A DNA stretch of 64,000 bases. It comes from Conexibacter stalactiti. Lineage in GTDB: Bacteria; Actinomycetota; Thermoleophilia; Solirubrobacterales; Solirubrobacteraceae. A model generated the notes under the pieces. The model was not told where the DNA came from, did no database searches, and worked only from the letters and a program-made list of their open reading frames with translations. Within the stretch, counting starts at the first letter, position 1. Each line of letters begins with the position of its first letter. This document shows, in pieces, positions 35,907 through 45,900 of this stretch. The position numbers were made by a program, and so were the translations under genes. Location: assembly GCF_035967765.1 (NCBI RefSeq), contig NZ_JAYWIT010000026.1; one strand, 5' to 3'.

Positions 35907-37345
35907 TTCTGCGCTGCCCATGCCTTCTCGTACATCTCTGCCAGCTCGTCGCCGGCCTGCTGCGGCGTCGCCTTGCCCGCAACGATCTTGTTGAGCACGT
36001 CCGCGCTCGCCGCCGTGACGGGGCCGGAGCCCGCGCCGGGATCGGCGGAGAAGTCGTTGACGTCGAGCACGTCCTCGCCGGGCGGGCTGAGCGCGGCGAA
36101 CATCTCGCGCAGCGCCGGGTTCCAGCTCGCGGTCGCGTCGCCGAGATCGGTCGCGGGGATGTCGTTGGCGCCCTCGCCGAACAGCATCGCGCCCTCTCTG
36201 CTGCTGAGGAATCTGAGGAAGTCGATCGCCTCCGCGCGGTTCTCGCTGGTGCTCGCCACGCCGGCCGAGACGAGCGGCGCGGGCGCGAGCTTCGTCTGGT
36301 CGTAGGCGCCGCCGGCCGGCGGCGGGACCGGGAAGACCATCACGTCGTCGAGGTCCATCCCCTGGTCGAGCAGGAACGACAGCGTGTAGGTGCCGCCGAC
36401 GTCCCAGGTCGCGCTGCCGTCGGCGAACTTCTGGTCGGCCTCGTCGATCCCGAGCGCGAGCACGCCGGGCACCCACAGCGGCGTCAGTCTGTCGTAGAGC
36501 GACAGCGTCTCGACGCTCTTGGGCGAGTTCCAGGCGACGCTCGGGTCCCTGCCCTGGCGGCCGAGGAAGTCCGCTCTGCCGAGGAAGCCGAACGACATCG
36601 GGCGGAAGAGCCAGTAGTAGCCGGTCTGCGGGATCTTCAGGCCGGTCGCGATGCCGCCGGCTTCGCCGAGGCTCGCGCGCGTCTTCTCGATCGCGGAGAC
36701 CATCTCCTCGTAGGTCGCCGGCGGCTTGGAGACGTCGACGCCGGCTCTTCTGAGCGCGGACTTGCGCGCGAAGACGAAGCCGGCCGAGCCCGACAGGTAC
36801 GGGACCGCGTAGAAGTGGCCCGGCTCGAGGCCGGCGAGGCTGGTGCTGGAGTTGGCCTCCGACGCTCTGATTCTCTCCTCGGTCAGGCTGGTGGCGCTGA
36901 CGGCGCTCGGGTAGAGCTCGTCCTGCCACGCCTGGTCGAACTCGTCCGTGATGTCGTCGAGCACGCCGGCGGCGGCGAACTGCCACTCCTCACTGGCGCT
37001 GTGCGCGGAGACGATGTCGGGCAGGTCGCGCGTGTTGGCGGCCGCGCGGACCTTCGTCGCGTAGGCGTCGTCGGGCGTGTAGACCTGCACTCTGAGCGTG
37101 TTGCCGGTTCTTCTGCCCCACGCCGCCGCCGCAGCCTCGAGGCCGGGGACGTTGGACTGCTTGAAGGTCCACATCGTCAGCGACTTGCCGCCGCTGCCGC
37201 CCGCGTCGCCGGAGCCGCTCGAGCCGCCGTCGTCGCTGCTGCCGCAGCCCGCGGCGCCGAGCGCCATCACGGCACCGGCCGCCAGCAGTGCGGCCGCGCG
37301 CGTCCTTGCGCGGAGCCGTCCGCGCCCATCGGTCATGCCTGCCAT
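35903..37345 (-). CDS. Sugar ABC transporter substrate-binding lipoprotein (SBP_bac_1)
   Basis: 480 residues. ATG 37345 is preceded by GAGGAGGAG; the longer frame upstream has no signal sequence. The signal peptide ends in lipobox LGAAGC near residue 30, followed by a Ser/Gly/Asp linker. Mature fold: LTMWTFKQSNVPGLEAAAAAW, a hinge region and VGGTYTLSFLLDQG. Binds an oligosaccharide or uronide outside the cell. Heads the operon with two permeases, an ATPase and a lactonase. Shows the AGA-rich arginine usage of the other exported proteins. Ligand not deducible. Confidence 0.93.
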   Translation of the reverse strand: MAGMTDGRGRLRARTRAAALLAAGAVMALGAAGCGSSDDGGSSGSGDAGGSGGKSLTMWTFKQSNVPGLEAAAAAWGRRTGNTLRVQVYTPDDAYATKVRAAANTRDLPDIVSAHSASEEWQFAAAGVLDDITDEFDQAWQDELYPSAVSATSLTEERIRASEANSSTSLAGLEPGHFYAVPYLSGSAGFVFARKSALRRAGVDVSKPPATYEEMVSAIEKTRASLGEAGGIATGLKIPQTGYYWLFRPMSFGFLGRADFLGRQGRDPSVAWNSPKSVETLSLYDRLTPLWVPGVLALGIDEADQKFADGSATWDVGGTYTLSFLLDQGMDLDDVMVFPVPPPAGGAYDQTKLAPAPLVSAGVASTSENRAEAIDFLRFLSSREGAMLFGEGANDIPATDLGDATASWNPALREMFAALSPPGEDVLDVNDFSADPGAGSGPVTAASADVLNKIVAGKATPQQAGDELAEMYEKAWAAQK

Positions 37346-37382
37346 GCTCTCCTCCTCGGGTGCCCGCGACCGGCCACCCAAC

Positions 37383-37400
37383 TGATATATGAGATAATCA
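37383..37400. promoter_or_regulatory. GntR box 2 at the sugar importer promoter
   Basis: TGATATATGAGATAATCA stands out as AT-rich in GC-rich surroundings, about 40 bp upstream of the binding-protein start on the minus strand. Its reverse complement contains CATATATCA, matching boxes at 31225 and 41292 at 9 of 10 positions. It probably includes the -10 region, fitting repression by the GntR protein. Confidence 0.65.
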
Positions 37401-37448
37401 CCACTGCACCGCCGCCCTGTCAAGGCCGCGGTCACGACATTTCGCGAG

Positions 37449-38297
37449 TCAGCCGCGCGGGTGCGCGGCCCTGAAGCCCAGCAGCGACGCCGCCGCGGCG
37501 GTGTCGTAGGCGGTCCCGCGGTCCGGCAGCGGCTCGCGCAGCTCGGTCCGCGGGTGGAACCGCCGCACCAGCTGCTCGGTCGGCAGCGATGCGAGCGTGT
37601 CGTCAGCGACGACGTAGAGCGGGTGGAAGCCGGCGGGGACATCCGTCTCGACCACGAGCCGGCAGGCGCGCGCGGCGTCGCGCACGTCGAGGTAGGCCCA
37701 CAGCTCCTTCGACGCCTCCAGCGGATCCTGCGCCACCAGCGCAGCCCGCTCGGCGATCGCTTCCGCCGTGTCCGTGAACGGGAAGCGCAACGCCACGACC
37801 GTGACGCCGTGGCGGCGGCAGAACATCTCCTCGGTCGCCTCGTCGACCTGCTTGGCGAGCGCGTACGCCTCCTCCGGGCGCAGCGGATGGGACGCGTCGA
37901 TCGGGACGTACAGCGGCGACATCGCGCCGCTGCCCCACGCGAGCCCCAGCGCCGAGACGCTCGACGCCGTCGCGATCCGCCGCACGCCGGCGCGGACCGC
38001 CTCGTCGAGCACGGTGAACGTCGCCTGCGTGTTGCCGGCGAACAGCTCGGCGTCGGGGACCAGGTCCGGCCGCGGCACGCCGGCGAGATGGACGACAGCC
38101 TCGACGCCCGTCATCGCCGCGCGCACCACCTCGGCGTCGCGGCAGTCGCCGACGTGGACCCGCTGCGCGCCGCCGTCGCCGGCCGTGACCGACGCCCCGG
38201 CGCGGTCGAGCGCGACGACCGCGTGGCCGTGCGCGACCAGCTCGGCGACGACGACGCGGCCGATGCCGCCGCCGGCGCCTGTGACGAGGACGCTCAT
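37449..38297 (-). CDS. Uronate dehydrogenase-like NAD-dependent epimerase/dehydratase
   Basis: 282 residues of the extended SDR type. Rossmann motif VTGAGGGIGRVV at the start, Asp-rich NAD adenine region (ALDRAG), VHLAG, and the active-site SSVSALG plus Tyr-x-x-x-Lys in AYALAKQ. The combination GVPRPD, SSNxx-like SSVSA and YVPIDASHPLRPEEAYALAK matches uronate dehydrogenase (Udh), which oxidises D-galacturonate or D-glucuronate to the aldarolactone. UDP-sugar epimerase-like roles are less likely at this length. Overlaps the second mannonate dehydratase (ATGA). Works upstream of the lactonase at 31913 (inference). Confidence 0.75.
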   Translation of the reverse strand: MSVLVTGAGGGIGRVVVAELVAHGHAVVALDRAGASVTAGDGGAQRVHVGDCRDAEVVRAAMTGVEAVVHLAGVPRPDLVPDAELFAGNTQATFTVLDEAVRAGVRRIATASSVSALGLAWGSGAMSPLYVPIDASHPLRPEEAYALAKQVDEATEEMFCRRHGVTVVALRFPFTDTAEAIAERAALVAQDPLEASKELWAYLDVRDAARACRLVVETDVPAGFHPLYVVADDTLASLPTEQLVRRFHPRTELREPLPDRGTAYDTAAAASLLGFRAAHPRG

Positions 38298-39271
38298 GCC
38301 GCCGCCGCGATCAACGCCTGCAGGTAGCCGATCGCGTGCGCTCTCGCCTGCAGGTAGCCGCTGTCGCCGATCATTCTCGGCACGTGGTCGTCGAGCAGCG
38401 GGCCGTCGAAGCCGACGCGCCGCAGCTGCCGCATGACCGCGGCCGGGTCGAAGTTGCCGTCGCCGATGAACGCCTCCTCGAAGCGCGGGACGGTGCCGCG
38501 CACGTCGCGGAAGTGGACGTAGGCGATCCGCCCGCGCGGGCCGAGCAGGTCGATCGCGCGCTCGACCGCGGCCGCGCCGCCCGGCATCGCCGAGACGGTG
38601 CCGAGGCAGAGGTCGACCCCCCACGCCGGCGAGCCGCCGCTGGCGGCGTCCGCTCTGGCGAGCGCCTCCGGCGAGGTGAAGATGCGCGCGTTGCCGCCGA
38701 TCGCGGCGACCGGCGGGTCGTCCGGATGCAGCGCCAGCCGCACGCCGGCCTCCTCCGCGACCGGCAGCAGCTCGGCGAGGAAGCGGTCGTGGTTGGCCCA
38801 CAGCGCCTCGGCGGAGAGCTGCTCCGACGGCGACGCGTGCGGCACCTCGATGCGGTTGCCGGCCTCGACCTGCGCGAGGTCGAAGGCGGTCACCTCGGCG
38901 CCGCCGCGGCTGGGCGCGGCGAGGTCGGTGCGCCAGACGAAGGTCGGCATGAAGTTGTAGCCGAGGATCGGCACGCCGGCTCTGCCGATCGCGCGGATCG
39001 TGTCGGCGATCGCGGCGAGCTGCTCGTCGCGGCGCGGGCCGCCGAGCATCACGTCGTCGTAGAAGCCGTACGGGAGGTTCTCGATCACCTCCAGCCGCAG
39101 CCCCATCGCCGCGCAGCGACCGCGCAGTGCGGCGACGTCCTCGTACCGCCAGCGACCGCCCGCGGTCGGAAGGTCGGGCGTGTTGAACTGCACGCCGGTG
39201 ATGCCGAGCTGGCGCGCGTACGCCGCGAGCCCCTCGTCCAGCCGGCTGATCTGCCCCAGGATGACCCGCAT
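38294..39271 (-). CDS. Mannonate dehydratase-like protein (second paralogue)
   Basis: 325 residues, clearly related to the product of 30218. It shares the TIM-barrel motifs RLEVIENLPYG, LGYNFMPTFVWRTD, RLALHPDDPPVAAIGG, VDLCLGTVSAMPG, YVHFRDVRG and the end YLQARAHAIGYLQAL. The Cys and His metal-site residues are kept, but the substrate loops differ (no DRIRLG, and CLG for CQG). It may act on a different aldonate or be an isomerase-like cousin. ATG 39271 is preferred (GGAGAG about 10 nt upstream) over GTG 39289. Overlaps the Udh-like gene. Confidence 0.8.
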   Translation of the reverse strand: MRVILGQISRLDEGLAAYARQLGITGVQFNTPDLPTAGGRWRYEDVAALRGRCAAMGLRLEVIENLPYGFYDDVMLGGPRRDEQLAAIADTIRAIGRAGVPILGYNFMPTFVWRTDLAAPSRGGAEVTAFDLAQVEAGNRIEVPHASPSEQLSAEALWANHDRFLAELLPVAEEAGVRLALHPDDPPVAAIGGNARIFTSPEALARADAASGGSPAWGVDLCLGTVSAMPGGAAAVERAIDLLGPRGRIAYVHFRDVRGTVPRFEEAFIGDGNFDPAAVMRQLRRVGFDGPLLDDHVPRMIGDSGYLQARAHAIGYLQALIAAAA

Positions 39272-39295
39272 CTGTCTCGTTCTCTCCACTGCTTG

Positions 39296-40066
39296 TCAGG
39301 CGGCCGTGAGGCCGCCGTCGATGGTGAATTCAGTTCCGGTGACGAACGCGGCGGCGTCGGAGGCGAGGTACAGCGCCGCCTCCGCGACCTCCTCCGGACG
39401 GCCGAGCCGGCCGGCCGGCTGACGCGCGACGAGCGCCGCCCGCGCGGCCTGCGGGTCCTCGCTGCCGTCCAGCAGCCGCTGAACCCACGGCGAGTCGACA
39501 GTCCCCGGGCAGATGCAGTTGCAGCGCACGCCGCTGGCGGCCCACTGCACCGCGACCTGCTTCGTCAACGCGATCACCGCGCCCTTGCTGGCGCAGTAGG
39601 CGGCGCGGTCGCGCAGGCCGACGAGGCCGGCGACCGACGCGGTGTTGACGATCGCGCCACGGCCGGCCGCGAGCATGTGCGGCAGCGCGTGCTTGACGCC
39701 GAGGAAGACGCCCGTGACGTTGACGGCGAAGACCTGCTCCCACTCCTGGAGCGTGCAGTCGAGCACGTCTCTGGTGGAGCCGACCCCGGCGTTGTTGCAG
39801 AGCACGTCGATGCGGCCGTGCCTGGCGATCGCGCGTGCGATCAGCGCCTCGACCGCGTCCGAGTCGGTCACGTCGAGCGCGACGCCCTCGACGCCGTCGG
39901 GCACGTGCGCGGGATCGAGGTCGCCCGCGATCACGTGCGCGCCCTCCTCGCGGAAGCGGCGCGCCATCTGCCAGCCGATCCCCGATCCGGCGCCGGTCAC
40001 GACGACGACGCGGTCGCTGAAGCGGTGGCTGCCGCCGAAGGTGGCGGATGTCTCTGCTGTGGTCAT
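39296..40066 (-). CDS. Short-chain dehydrogenase/reductase
   Basis: A 256-residue classical SDR. TGAGSGIG cofactor motif near residue 25, Asp at the end of the second strand (AGDLDP) pointing to NAD, NNAG, catalytic Ser (NTASVAG) and Tyr-x-x-x-Lys (YCASKGA), and a C-terminal IDGGLTAA. In uronate operons such enzymes reduce fructuronate or oxidise aldonates and deoxyketo sugars; the exact substrate cannot be read off. Overlaps the Gfo/Idh/MocA gene by ATGA and lies 24 bp upstream of the dehydratase paralogue. Confidence 0.9.
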   Translation of the reverse strand: MTTAETSATFGGSHRFSDRVVVVTGAGSGIGWQMARRFREEGAHVIAGDLDPAHVPDGVEGVALDVTDSDAVEALIARAIARHGRIDVLCNNAGVGSTRDVLDCTLQEWEQVFAVNVTGVFLGVKHALPHMLAAGRGAIVNTASVAGLVGLRDRAAYCASKGAVIALTKQVAVQWAASGVRCNCICPGTVDSPWVQRLLDGSEDPQAARAALVARQPAGRLGRPEEVAEAALYLASDAAAFVTGTEFTIDGGLTAA

Positions 40067-41286
40067 GTGTGGTCGTCCAGGTCGCGATAGGAGATCTGCT
40101 GCTCGGTTCCGGTGCGGGCGGCGCGCGCGATCGCGTCGCAGACCTCGGCGCAGCGGTAGCCGTCCTCGAAGTCTGCGCCGAGCGGCCCGACCTGCGTGCC
40201 GTCGCCGATCGCGCGCAGCAGGTGCTCGAACTCGAACACGAAGCTGTCCTCCCAGCCGATCGTGTGGCCGGCCGGCCAGCTCTGTGCGAGGAAGGGATGG
40301 TGCTGCTCGGAGACGAGCACGCGACGGAAGCCGGCGGCGGCCATGCCTGCGGGCGCGGCGCTGCCGTGCTCGCCCGCTTCCGGCGCCTCCGGCAGGTGGA
40401 CCTGCAGCTCGTTCATCCGCTCCTGGTCGAAGGCGAGCGAGCCGCGCGTGCCGTTGACCTCGAAGGCGAGCTGGTTCTTGCGGCCCGGCGCGACGCGGCT
40501 CCCTTCCAGCGTGCCGATCGCGCCCTGCTCGAAGGCGACCGTCGCGGCGAAGGCGTCGTCGACGTCGACGTGGCCGCCGGGCCGCTCGCCGACGAACGTC
40601 GCCGTCCGCGCGGTGACGGCGGCGGGCTCGCCGACGAGGTGGCGAGCGAGGTCGACGACGTGCGAGCCGAGGTCGCCGAGCGCGCCCGAGCCGGCGGCGG
40701 CGCCGTCGAGCCGCCACGTCACCGGCGCGGCCGGGTCGACCAGCCACGACTGCAGGTAGCGGGCGCGGAAGTGGCGGATCTCGCCGAGCGCACCGTCGGC
40801 GATCAGCCGCTGCGCGAGCGCGACGGCCGGGAAGAAGCGGAAGTTGAAGCCGGCCATGTGCACCGCGCCCGCGCGCGCGACCGCCGTCCAGATCTCGTAG
40901 GCCTCGTCGGCGTCGCGCCCGAGCGGCTTCTCGCACAGCACGTGCTTGCCGGCCCGCGCCGCCGCGATCGTCGGCTCGGCGTGGAGCCCGTTCGGCCCGC
41001 CGTTGGAGACCAGGCCGATCGCGGGGTCGGCGATCAGATCACGCCAGTCGGTGCTCGCCCGCTCGTAGCCGAACCGCCGCGCCGCCGACTCCGTGGCCGC
41101 GCCGTCACGCCCGCAGATCGCGACCAGCCGTGGACGCAGTGAAGGCACGGTCGCCGCCCACTCCAGCTTCCGCAGCGCGATCGAGTGCGCCCGCCCGATG
41201 AACCCGTGACCGATCATCCCGACGCCGATCTCGACCGGCTCGCCACGCGCTCCAGGCGCCGTGGACAGGCTCTCCTCCCGCTCCAT
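40063..41286 (-). CDS. Gfo/Idh/MocA family oxidoreductase
   Basis: 407 residues. N-terminal Rossmann domain GVGMIGHGFIGRAHS; the catalytic/coenzyme motif is HVLCEKPLGRDADEAY; the C-terminal sheet has MAGFNFRFFPAVALAQ and a late EDGYRCAEVCDAI. NAD(P)-dependent oxidation or isomerisation of a sugar or sugar acid. ATG 41286 has no ribosome-binding site and lies 7 nt from a TATATT -10, suggesting a leaderless message. First gene of the operon 41286 to 37449. Substrate unknown. Confidence 0.9.
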   Translation of the reverse strand: MEREESLSTAPGARGEPVEIGVGMIGHGFIGRAHSIALRKLEWAATVPSLRPRLVAICGRDGAATESAARRFGYERASTDWRDLIADPAIGLVSNGGPNGLHAEPTIAAARAGKHVLCEKPLGRDADEAYEIWTAVARAGAVHMAGFNFRFFPAVALAQRLIADGALGEIRHFRARYLQSWLVDPAAPVTWRLDGAAAGSGALGDLGSHVVDLARHLVGEPAAVTARTATFVGERPGGHVDVDDAFAATVAFEQGAIGTLEGSRVAPGRKNQLAFEVNGTRGSLAFDQERMNELQVHLPEAPEAGEHGSAAPAGMAAAGFRRVLVSEQHHPFLAQSWPAGHTIGWEDSFVFEFEHLLRAIGDGTQVGPLGADFEDGYRCAEVCDAIARAARTGTEQQISYRDLDDHT

Positions 41287-41291
41287 TCAAC

Positions 41292-41301
41292 TAATATATC
41301 A
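41292..41301. promoter_or_regulatory. GntR box 3 (TAATATATCA) at the Gfo/Idh/MocA operon promoter
   Basis: Identical decamer to 31225-31234. On the minus strand it supplies TATATT (41298 to 41293) as -10, placing the transcription start on the A of the ATG at 41286. This strongly suggests the operon belongs to the regulon of the GntR protein at 31237. Confidence 0.7.
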
Positions 41302-41380
41302 GACACCTGAGGCCGGGTCGCGCCCGCAAGCGCGCCCGCTGTCGACAGAGCCGCGCGGAAGAGCCCGCTAGCCTCGTCGC

Positions 41381-42868
41381 ATGACCGTCTCGGCGCGCCC
41401 GCTGTTCACGTTCGACGACTCCTTCGTCCGCGAGCTGGAAGGCCTCTACCTCCCGTGGCAGGCCGCCGAGGCGTCCGCGCCGCGGCTGCTGGCGCTGAAC
41501 GCCGCGCTCGCGCGCGAGCTGGGCGCCGACCCGGCCGCGCTCGACACGCCCGGCGGCGTCGGCCTGCTGACCGGCACCGCGCTTCCCGAGGAGGCGACAC
41601 CGGTCGCACAGGCCTACGCCGGCCACCAGTTCGGCGGCTACTCGCCGCGGCTCGGCGACGGGCGCGCGCTGCTGCTCGGCGAGCTGATCGACGCCGAGGG
41701 CCGCCGGCGCGACCTGCACCTGAAGGGCTCCGGGCGGACGCCGTTCGCGCGCGGCGGCGACGGCAGGGCGGCCGTCGGGCCGATGCTGCGCGAGTACCTC
41801 GTCAGCGAGGCGATGCACGCGCTCGGGATCCCCACCACGCGCTCGCTCGCCGTCGTGGCGACCGGCGACACCGTCGTGCGGGAAACGCTGCTGCCCGGCG
41901 CCGTGCTCGCGCGCGTCGCGGCCAGCCACCTGCGCGTCGGCACGTTCCAGTACGCGGCGGCGACCGGCGACGACGCGCTCCTGCGGCGCCTCGCCGACTA
42001 CGCGATCGCCCGCCACCACCCGCACGCGGCCACGGCGGAGAACCCCTATCTCGCCTTCCTCGCGGCGGTCGTCGAGGCGCAGGCGGCGCTGATCGCCCGG
42101 TGGATGCTCGTCGGCTTCGTCCACGGCGTGATGAACACCGACAACATGACGATCTCCGGCGAGACGATCGACTACGGCCCCTGCGCGTTCGTCGACGGGC
42201 TCGACCGCGCGACCGTCTTCAGCTCGATCGACCACGGCGGCCGCTACGCCTACGGCAACCAGCCGCAGATCGCGCTCTGGAACCTGACGCGGCTGGCCGA
42301 GACGCTGCTGCGCCTGCTCGCCGACGAGCCCGAGCCGGCGCGCGAGGCCGCCACAGCGGTGCTGGAGACGTACGGGACCCGGTACCACGCGCACTTCGAG
42401 CGCGGCCTGCGCGCGAAGATCGGCCTGCCGCCGGACGGCGAGCTCGACGACGAGGGGCTCGGCGAGGACCTGATCGGCCTGATGGAGGAGCAGCGGGTCG
42501 ACTTCACCGCGACCTTCCGCGCGCTCTCGGCCGCGGCGCGCGGCGACGCCGAGCCGGCGCGGGCGCAGTTCCTCGACGCCGCGCCGCTCGACGCCTGGCT
42601 CGCCCGCTGGCAGGCGCAGTTCGGCTGGTCGAGCTGCGATCCGCATGAGGCCGCCGCCGCGATGGATCGCGTCAATCCCGTCTACATCCCGCGCAACCAC
42701 CTCGTCGAGGAGGCGCTGAGCGCCGCGACGGCCGGCGAGCTGGAGCCGTTCGAGCGCCTGCTCGGCGCCGTCACGCAACCGTTCGACGAACGCCCCGGCC
42801 TCGAACGTCATGCCGCGCCGGCACCACCCGGCTTCGGCGACTCGTTCCAGACCTTCTGCGGCACGTAG
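41381..42868 (+). CDS. selO: Protein adenylyltransferase SelO (YdiU/UPF0061 family)
   Basis: A 495-residue pseudokinase-fold enzyme that transfers AMP to Ser/Thr/Tyr of target proteins in redox homeostasis. Signature regions: AQAYAGHQFGGYSPRLGDGRA, DLHLKGSGRTPFARGGDGRA (Lys for ATP binding), GIPTTRSLAVV, GVMNTDNMTISGETIDYGP (metal-binding Asn/Asp) and IDHGGRYAYGNQP. The C-terminus FCGT keeps a conserved Cys, the position of selenocysteine in eukaryotic SelO. Length is normal. Divergent from the Gfo/Idh/MocA gene; no functional tie to the uronate module is apparent. Confidence 0.95.
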   Translation: MTVSARPLFTFDDSFVRELEGLYLPWQAAEASAPRLLALNAALARELGADPAALDTPGGVGLLTGTALPEEATPVAQAYAGHQFGGYSPRLGDGRALLLGELIDAEGRRRDLHLKGSGRTPFARGGDGRAAVGPMLREYLVSEAMHALGIPTTRSLAVVATGDTVVRETLLPGAVLARVAASHLRVGTFQYAAATGDDALLRRLADYAIARHHPHAATAENPYLAFLAAVVEAQAALIARWMLVGFVHGVMNTDNMTISGETIDYGPCAFVDGLDRATVFSSIDHGGRYAYGNQPQIALWNLTRLAETLLRLLADEPEPAREAATAVLETYGTRYHAHFERGLRAKIGLPPDGELDDEGLGEDLIGLMEEQRVDFTATFRALSAAARGDAEPARAQFLDAAPLDAWLARWQAQFGWSSCDPHEAAAAMDRVNPVYIPRNHLVEEALSAATAGELEPFERLLGAVTQPFDERPGLERHAAPAPPGFGDSFQTFCGT

Positions 42869-42908
42869 GCGCGCATCCGGCGGGCGCCGAACGGGTACGA
42901 AGCGGCGC

Positions 42909-45900
42909 ATGCGCGTCGCCGTGATCCTCCCCCTCGCCCTGCTCGCCGCCGCGGCGGCCCCGCCCGCCGCGACCGCCGCACAGCCGAAGCCCGGCCTCTG
43001 GATGGGGCAGAAGGGGAAGGTCAAGCTCTCCTTCGTCGTGCGCGCGCAGGGGAACCGGCGGACGATCGGCAACGCGGTCGTCTTCTGCGGCGGGCGCGGC
43101 ACCGAGCCGTTCTACAAGAGCCCCTTCATGATCGAGGCGGACGGCAGCTTCACGAGATGGAGTCGCAGATCGGGCCGCTCGCGCCTCGGCGCCACCAACG
43201 GCGTCGTCGACTCGCCGATCAACATGAGCAGCAGCACCGACGCCGACGGCAGAACGGTCACCTGCGGCGAGCGCGAGTTCACGGGGATCCCCGTGAAGCA
43301 GGGCCCGTTGCGGCCGATCCAGGACGGGACCTACGCCGGCAGACAGCTGCCGGGCTACAGCTTCAGCTTCAAGGTCCGGGGCGGCGGCGTGCTGCTGACC
43401 GACTGGACCGGAATCGTCTCGATCCCCGGCCCCGGCTCGCTGACCGGCTACTGCGGCTCCGGCGGCGAGATGGGCGGGGACACGGAGATCGCCGCCGACG
43501 GCAGCTTCAGCTTCGACGATCGGGCCCCCGGCCAGCACATCGCGTTCGACGGCACGGTCGGCGCCACGTCGGCGGGCGGCAACTACCTCGTCGAGTTCTC
43601 CAGAGGCTGCGACAACCAGCCGCTCTCCGGCACCGCGGCGTGGAGCGCGACGCTGGCCGAGAAGGATCCCGCCGGACCGCCGGTCGGCGAGGGCGATGGC
43701 GGCGACCCCGACGCGCCGCGGCCGCTGCCGCCCGGCCCCGAGGGCGCGCCTGACGCGCCCGATCCCAAGCCGTCGCGCGGCAACGGCTACGGCGGACCGC
43801 CGGCGCCGTCGAGAGCGGCCGGCTGCACGACGACCGTCAGCGCCGGCCCGATCAGCGCGATCTCCGCCTGCTTCCGCACGCGCGGCACGCGGGCCGAGTC
43901 GACCAGCCGCGTCCGTCTCAACGGCCTCGACCTGACACCGGCGCGCAAGGGCGTCACGGTCGCGATCGACCGCCGCTCGCACGCCGTCACGGCCGACGGC
44001 CCGGTCGAGCTCCGCGTCGGCTCGCTGTCGCTGACGCGCTCCGAGCTGAACTGGCGCCGTCCGGAGGCGGTCTTCGAGATCTCCGGCAGCTCCGGCAAGC
44101 GAGATCCCGGCGCCCGCTTCACGACCGGCGGCCAGGCGCTCTTCGGCATGCCGGTGAAGGGCTCGGCGAAACTGCGGCTCGCCGGCGGTCGCACGGCCCT
44201 GACCGTCTCGCTGACGATCCCGAAGGACGACGGCGCCGTCAGCCTGCTGTCCGGCTACTCGGGCGAGCTGTCCGCCGCCGCCGACAACGAGCGCGGCCTC
44301 GTGCTCGACGGTGCCTCGATCGCCTTCCCCGGCATGCGCGCCGGCTTCGTCGAGATCCAGTCGGCGAAGCTCGCCGTCTCGCAGCCGGGCGGCGTCTACC
44401 GCTTCGACGGCAGCGCGACGGTCTTCCCCTTCCGCATGAGCGGGATGGGGATCGCCGGCCAGCTCGGCTTCGGCCTCGGCGACGGGTACTTCAAGCTCGG
44501 CGCCGCCGCCGAGAACCTCAACCGCGCGCTCGTCTACGGCTTCTTCCTGCAGCGGATCGGCTTCACCGTGCAGGTCAACCCGTTCGGGCTCGGGGGCGAG
44601 GCGGCCGTCACCTTCGGGCCGCAGTTCCGCCTCGACGGCGACCTGATCTCGGCGGCGCGACTGGACGGCTCGCTCTCCTACCTCGCCGGTCGCGGCGGCG
44701 ACCCGTCGGCGCTGACGATCGCCGGCGCGCTCGAGCTGGCCGAGGCGAAGGCGGCCGATGGAAGCGTCACCGTCGCCGGCGACGGCGGCGTGACGATGAG
44801 CGGGAGATTCGGCCTGACGGTCGGCGGCTACGGCCTGAAGGGCGGGCTCGACGGCTGGGTCGACGGCGTCCGCTCCTTCAACGTCGAGGGCCGCGCGAAC
44901 CTGTCGCTGCCGGGGCCGGACGCCGGTGGCGAGGCGATCCTCTCCAGCGTCGGGGCCGGCGCCTGCCGCACCGGGGCCGGCCCGAACGTCGGCTTCGGCT
45001 ACCGCTGGGGCCGGGGCGTCGACGGGCTCACCTTCGCCGCCGGCTCGTGCAGCCTGGGCGAGTGGCGGGCGCAGCGCGGGGCGCGGGCGGCGGCGGCCGG
45101 CTCCGGTGGCGCGCCCGGTGCGGAGGCCGCGCAGGCCGGCGCGCTCGCCGTCACCGTCGCGCGCGGGCAGAAGCGACTGGCGCTGCAGATCCGCGGCTCA
45201 GGCGGCGCGCCGACGGTCGCGATCGTCGCGCCCGGCAACCGCCGGATCGACCCCTCCCCCGCGCCCGACGGCGAGGTCTCCGACGCGCGCACGCTGTTCG
45301 TGCGCGATCCCGACACGCGCGCCACCTACCTGATCGTCGACCGCCCGGCGGCCGGCCGCTGGCGCGTCGAGACGCTGCCCGGAAGCGTCGCCGTCGCCGG
45401 CCTCTCGACCGCCCGCACGCTGCCGCGGATCGCCGTCCGCGCGCGGGTGAGCGGTGGCCAGCGACCCCAGCTGAGCTTCCGCCTCCGCGGCCTCGACGGC
45501 CGCAGGGTCCAGCTCGTCGAGCAGGCGCGCGGCGCCGCCCAGGTGCTGCCCTCGCGCGGCCGCGCGAGCGGGCGGCTGCGCTTCACCCCGCTGCCGGTCG
45601 GCGGTCGCCACAGCGTCACCGCCGTCGTGCTCTCGCGCGCGGGGATCCCGACCGGGGAGAAGCTGCGCGTCGCGACCTTCCGCACCGGCAGCGCGCGGCC
45701 GGCGGCGCCGCGAAGCGTGCGCGTGCTCAAGCGCGGCTCGACCCGGCGCGTCACCTGGCGCGGGCCGGCGCGGCTGCGCTACGAGGTCGCGGTGCGGACC
45801 TCCGACGGGCGCCGCATGCTGCTGCTCCCGCGCGGCAGAGCGCGGGCGGTGACGATCCCGACGGTCGCGCGCAGAACGGTCGTGCGCGTGACGGTGCGCG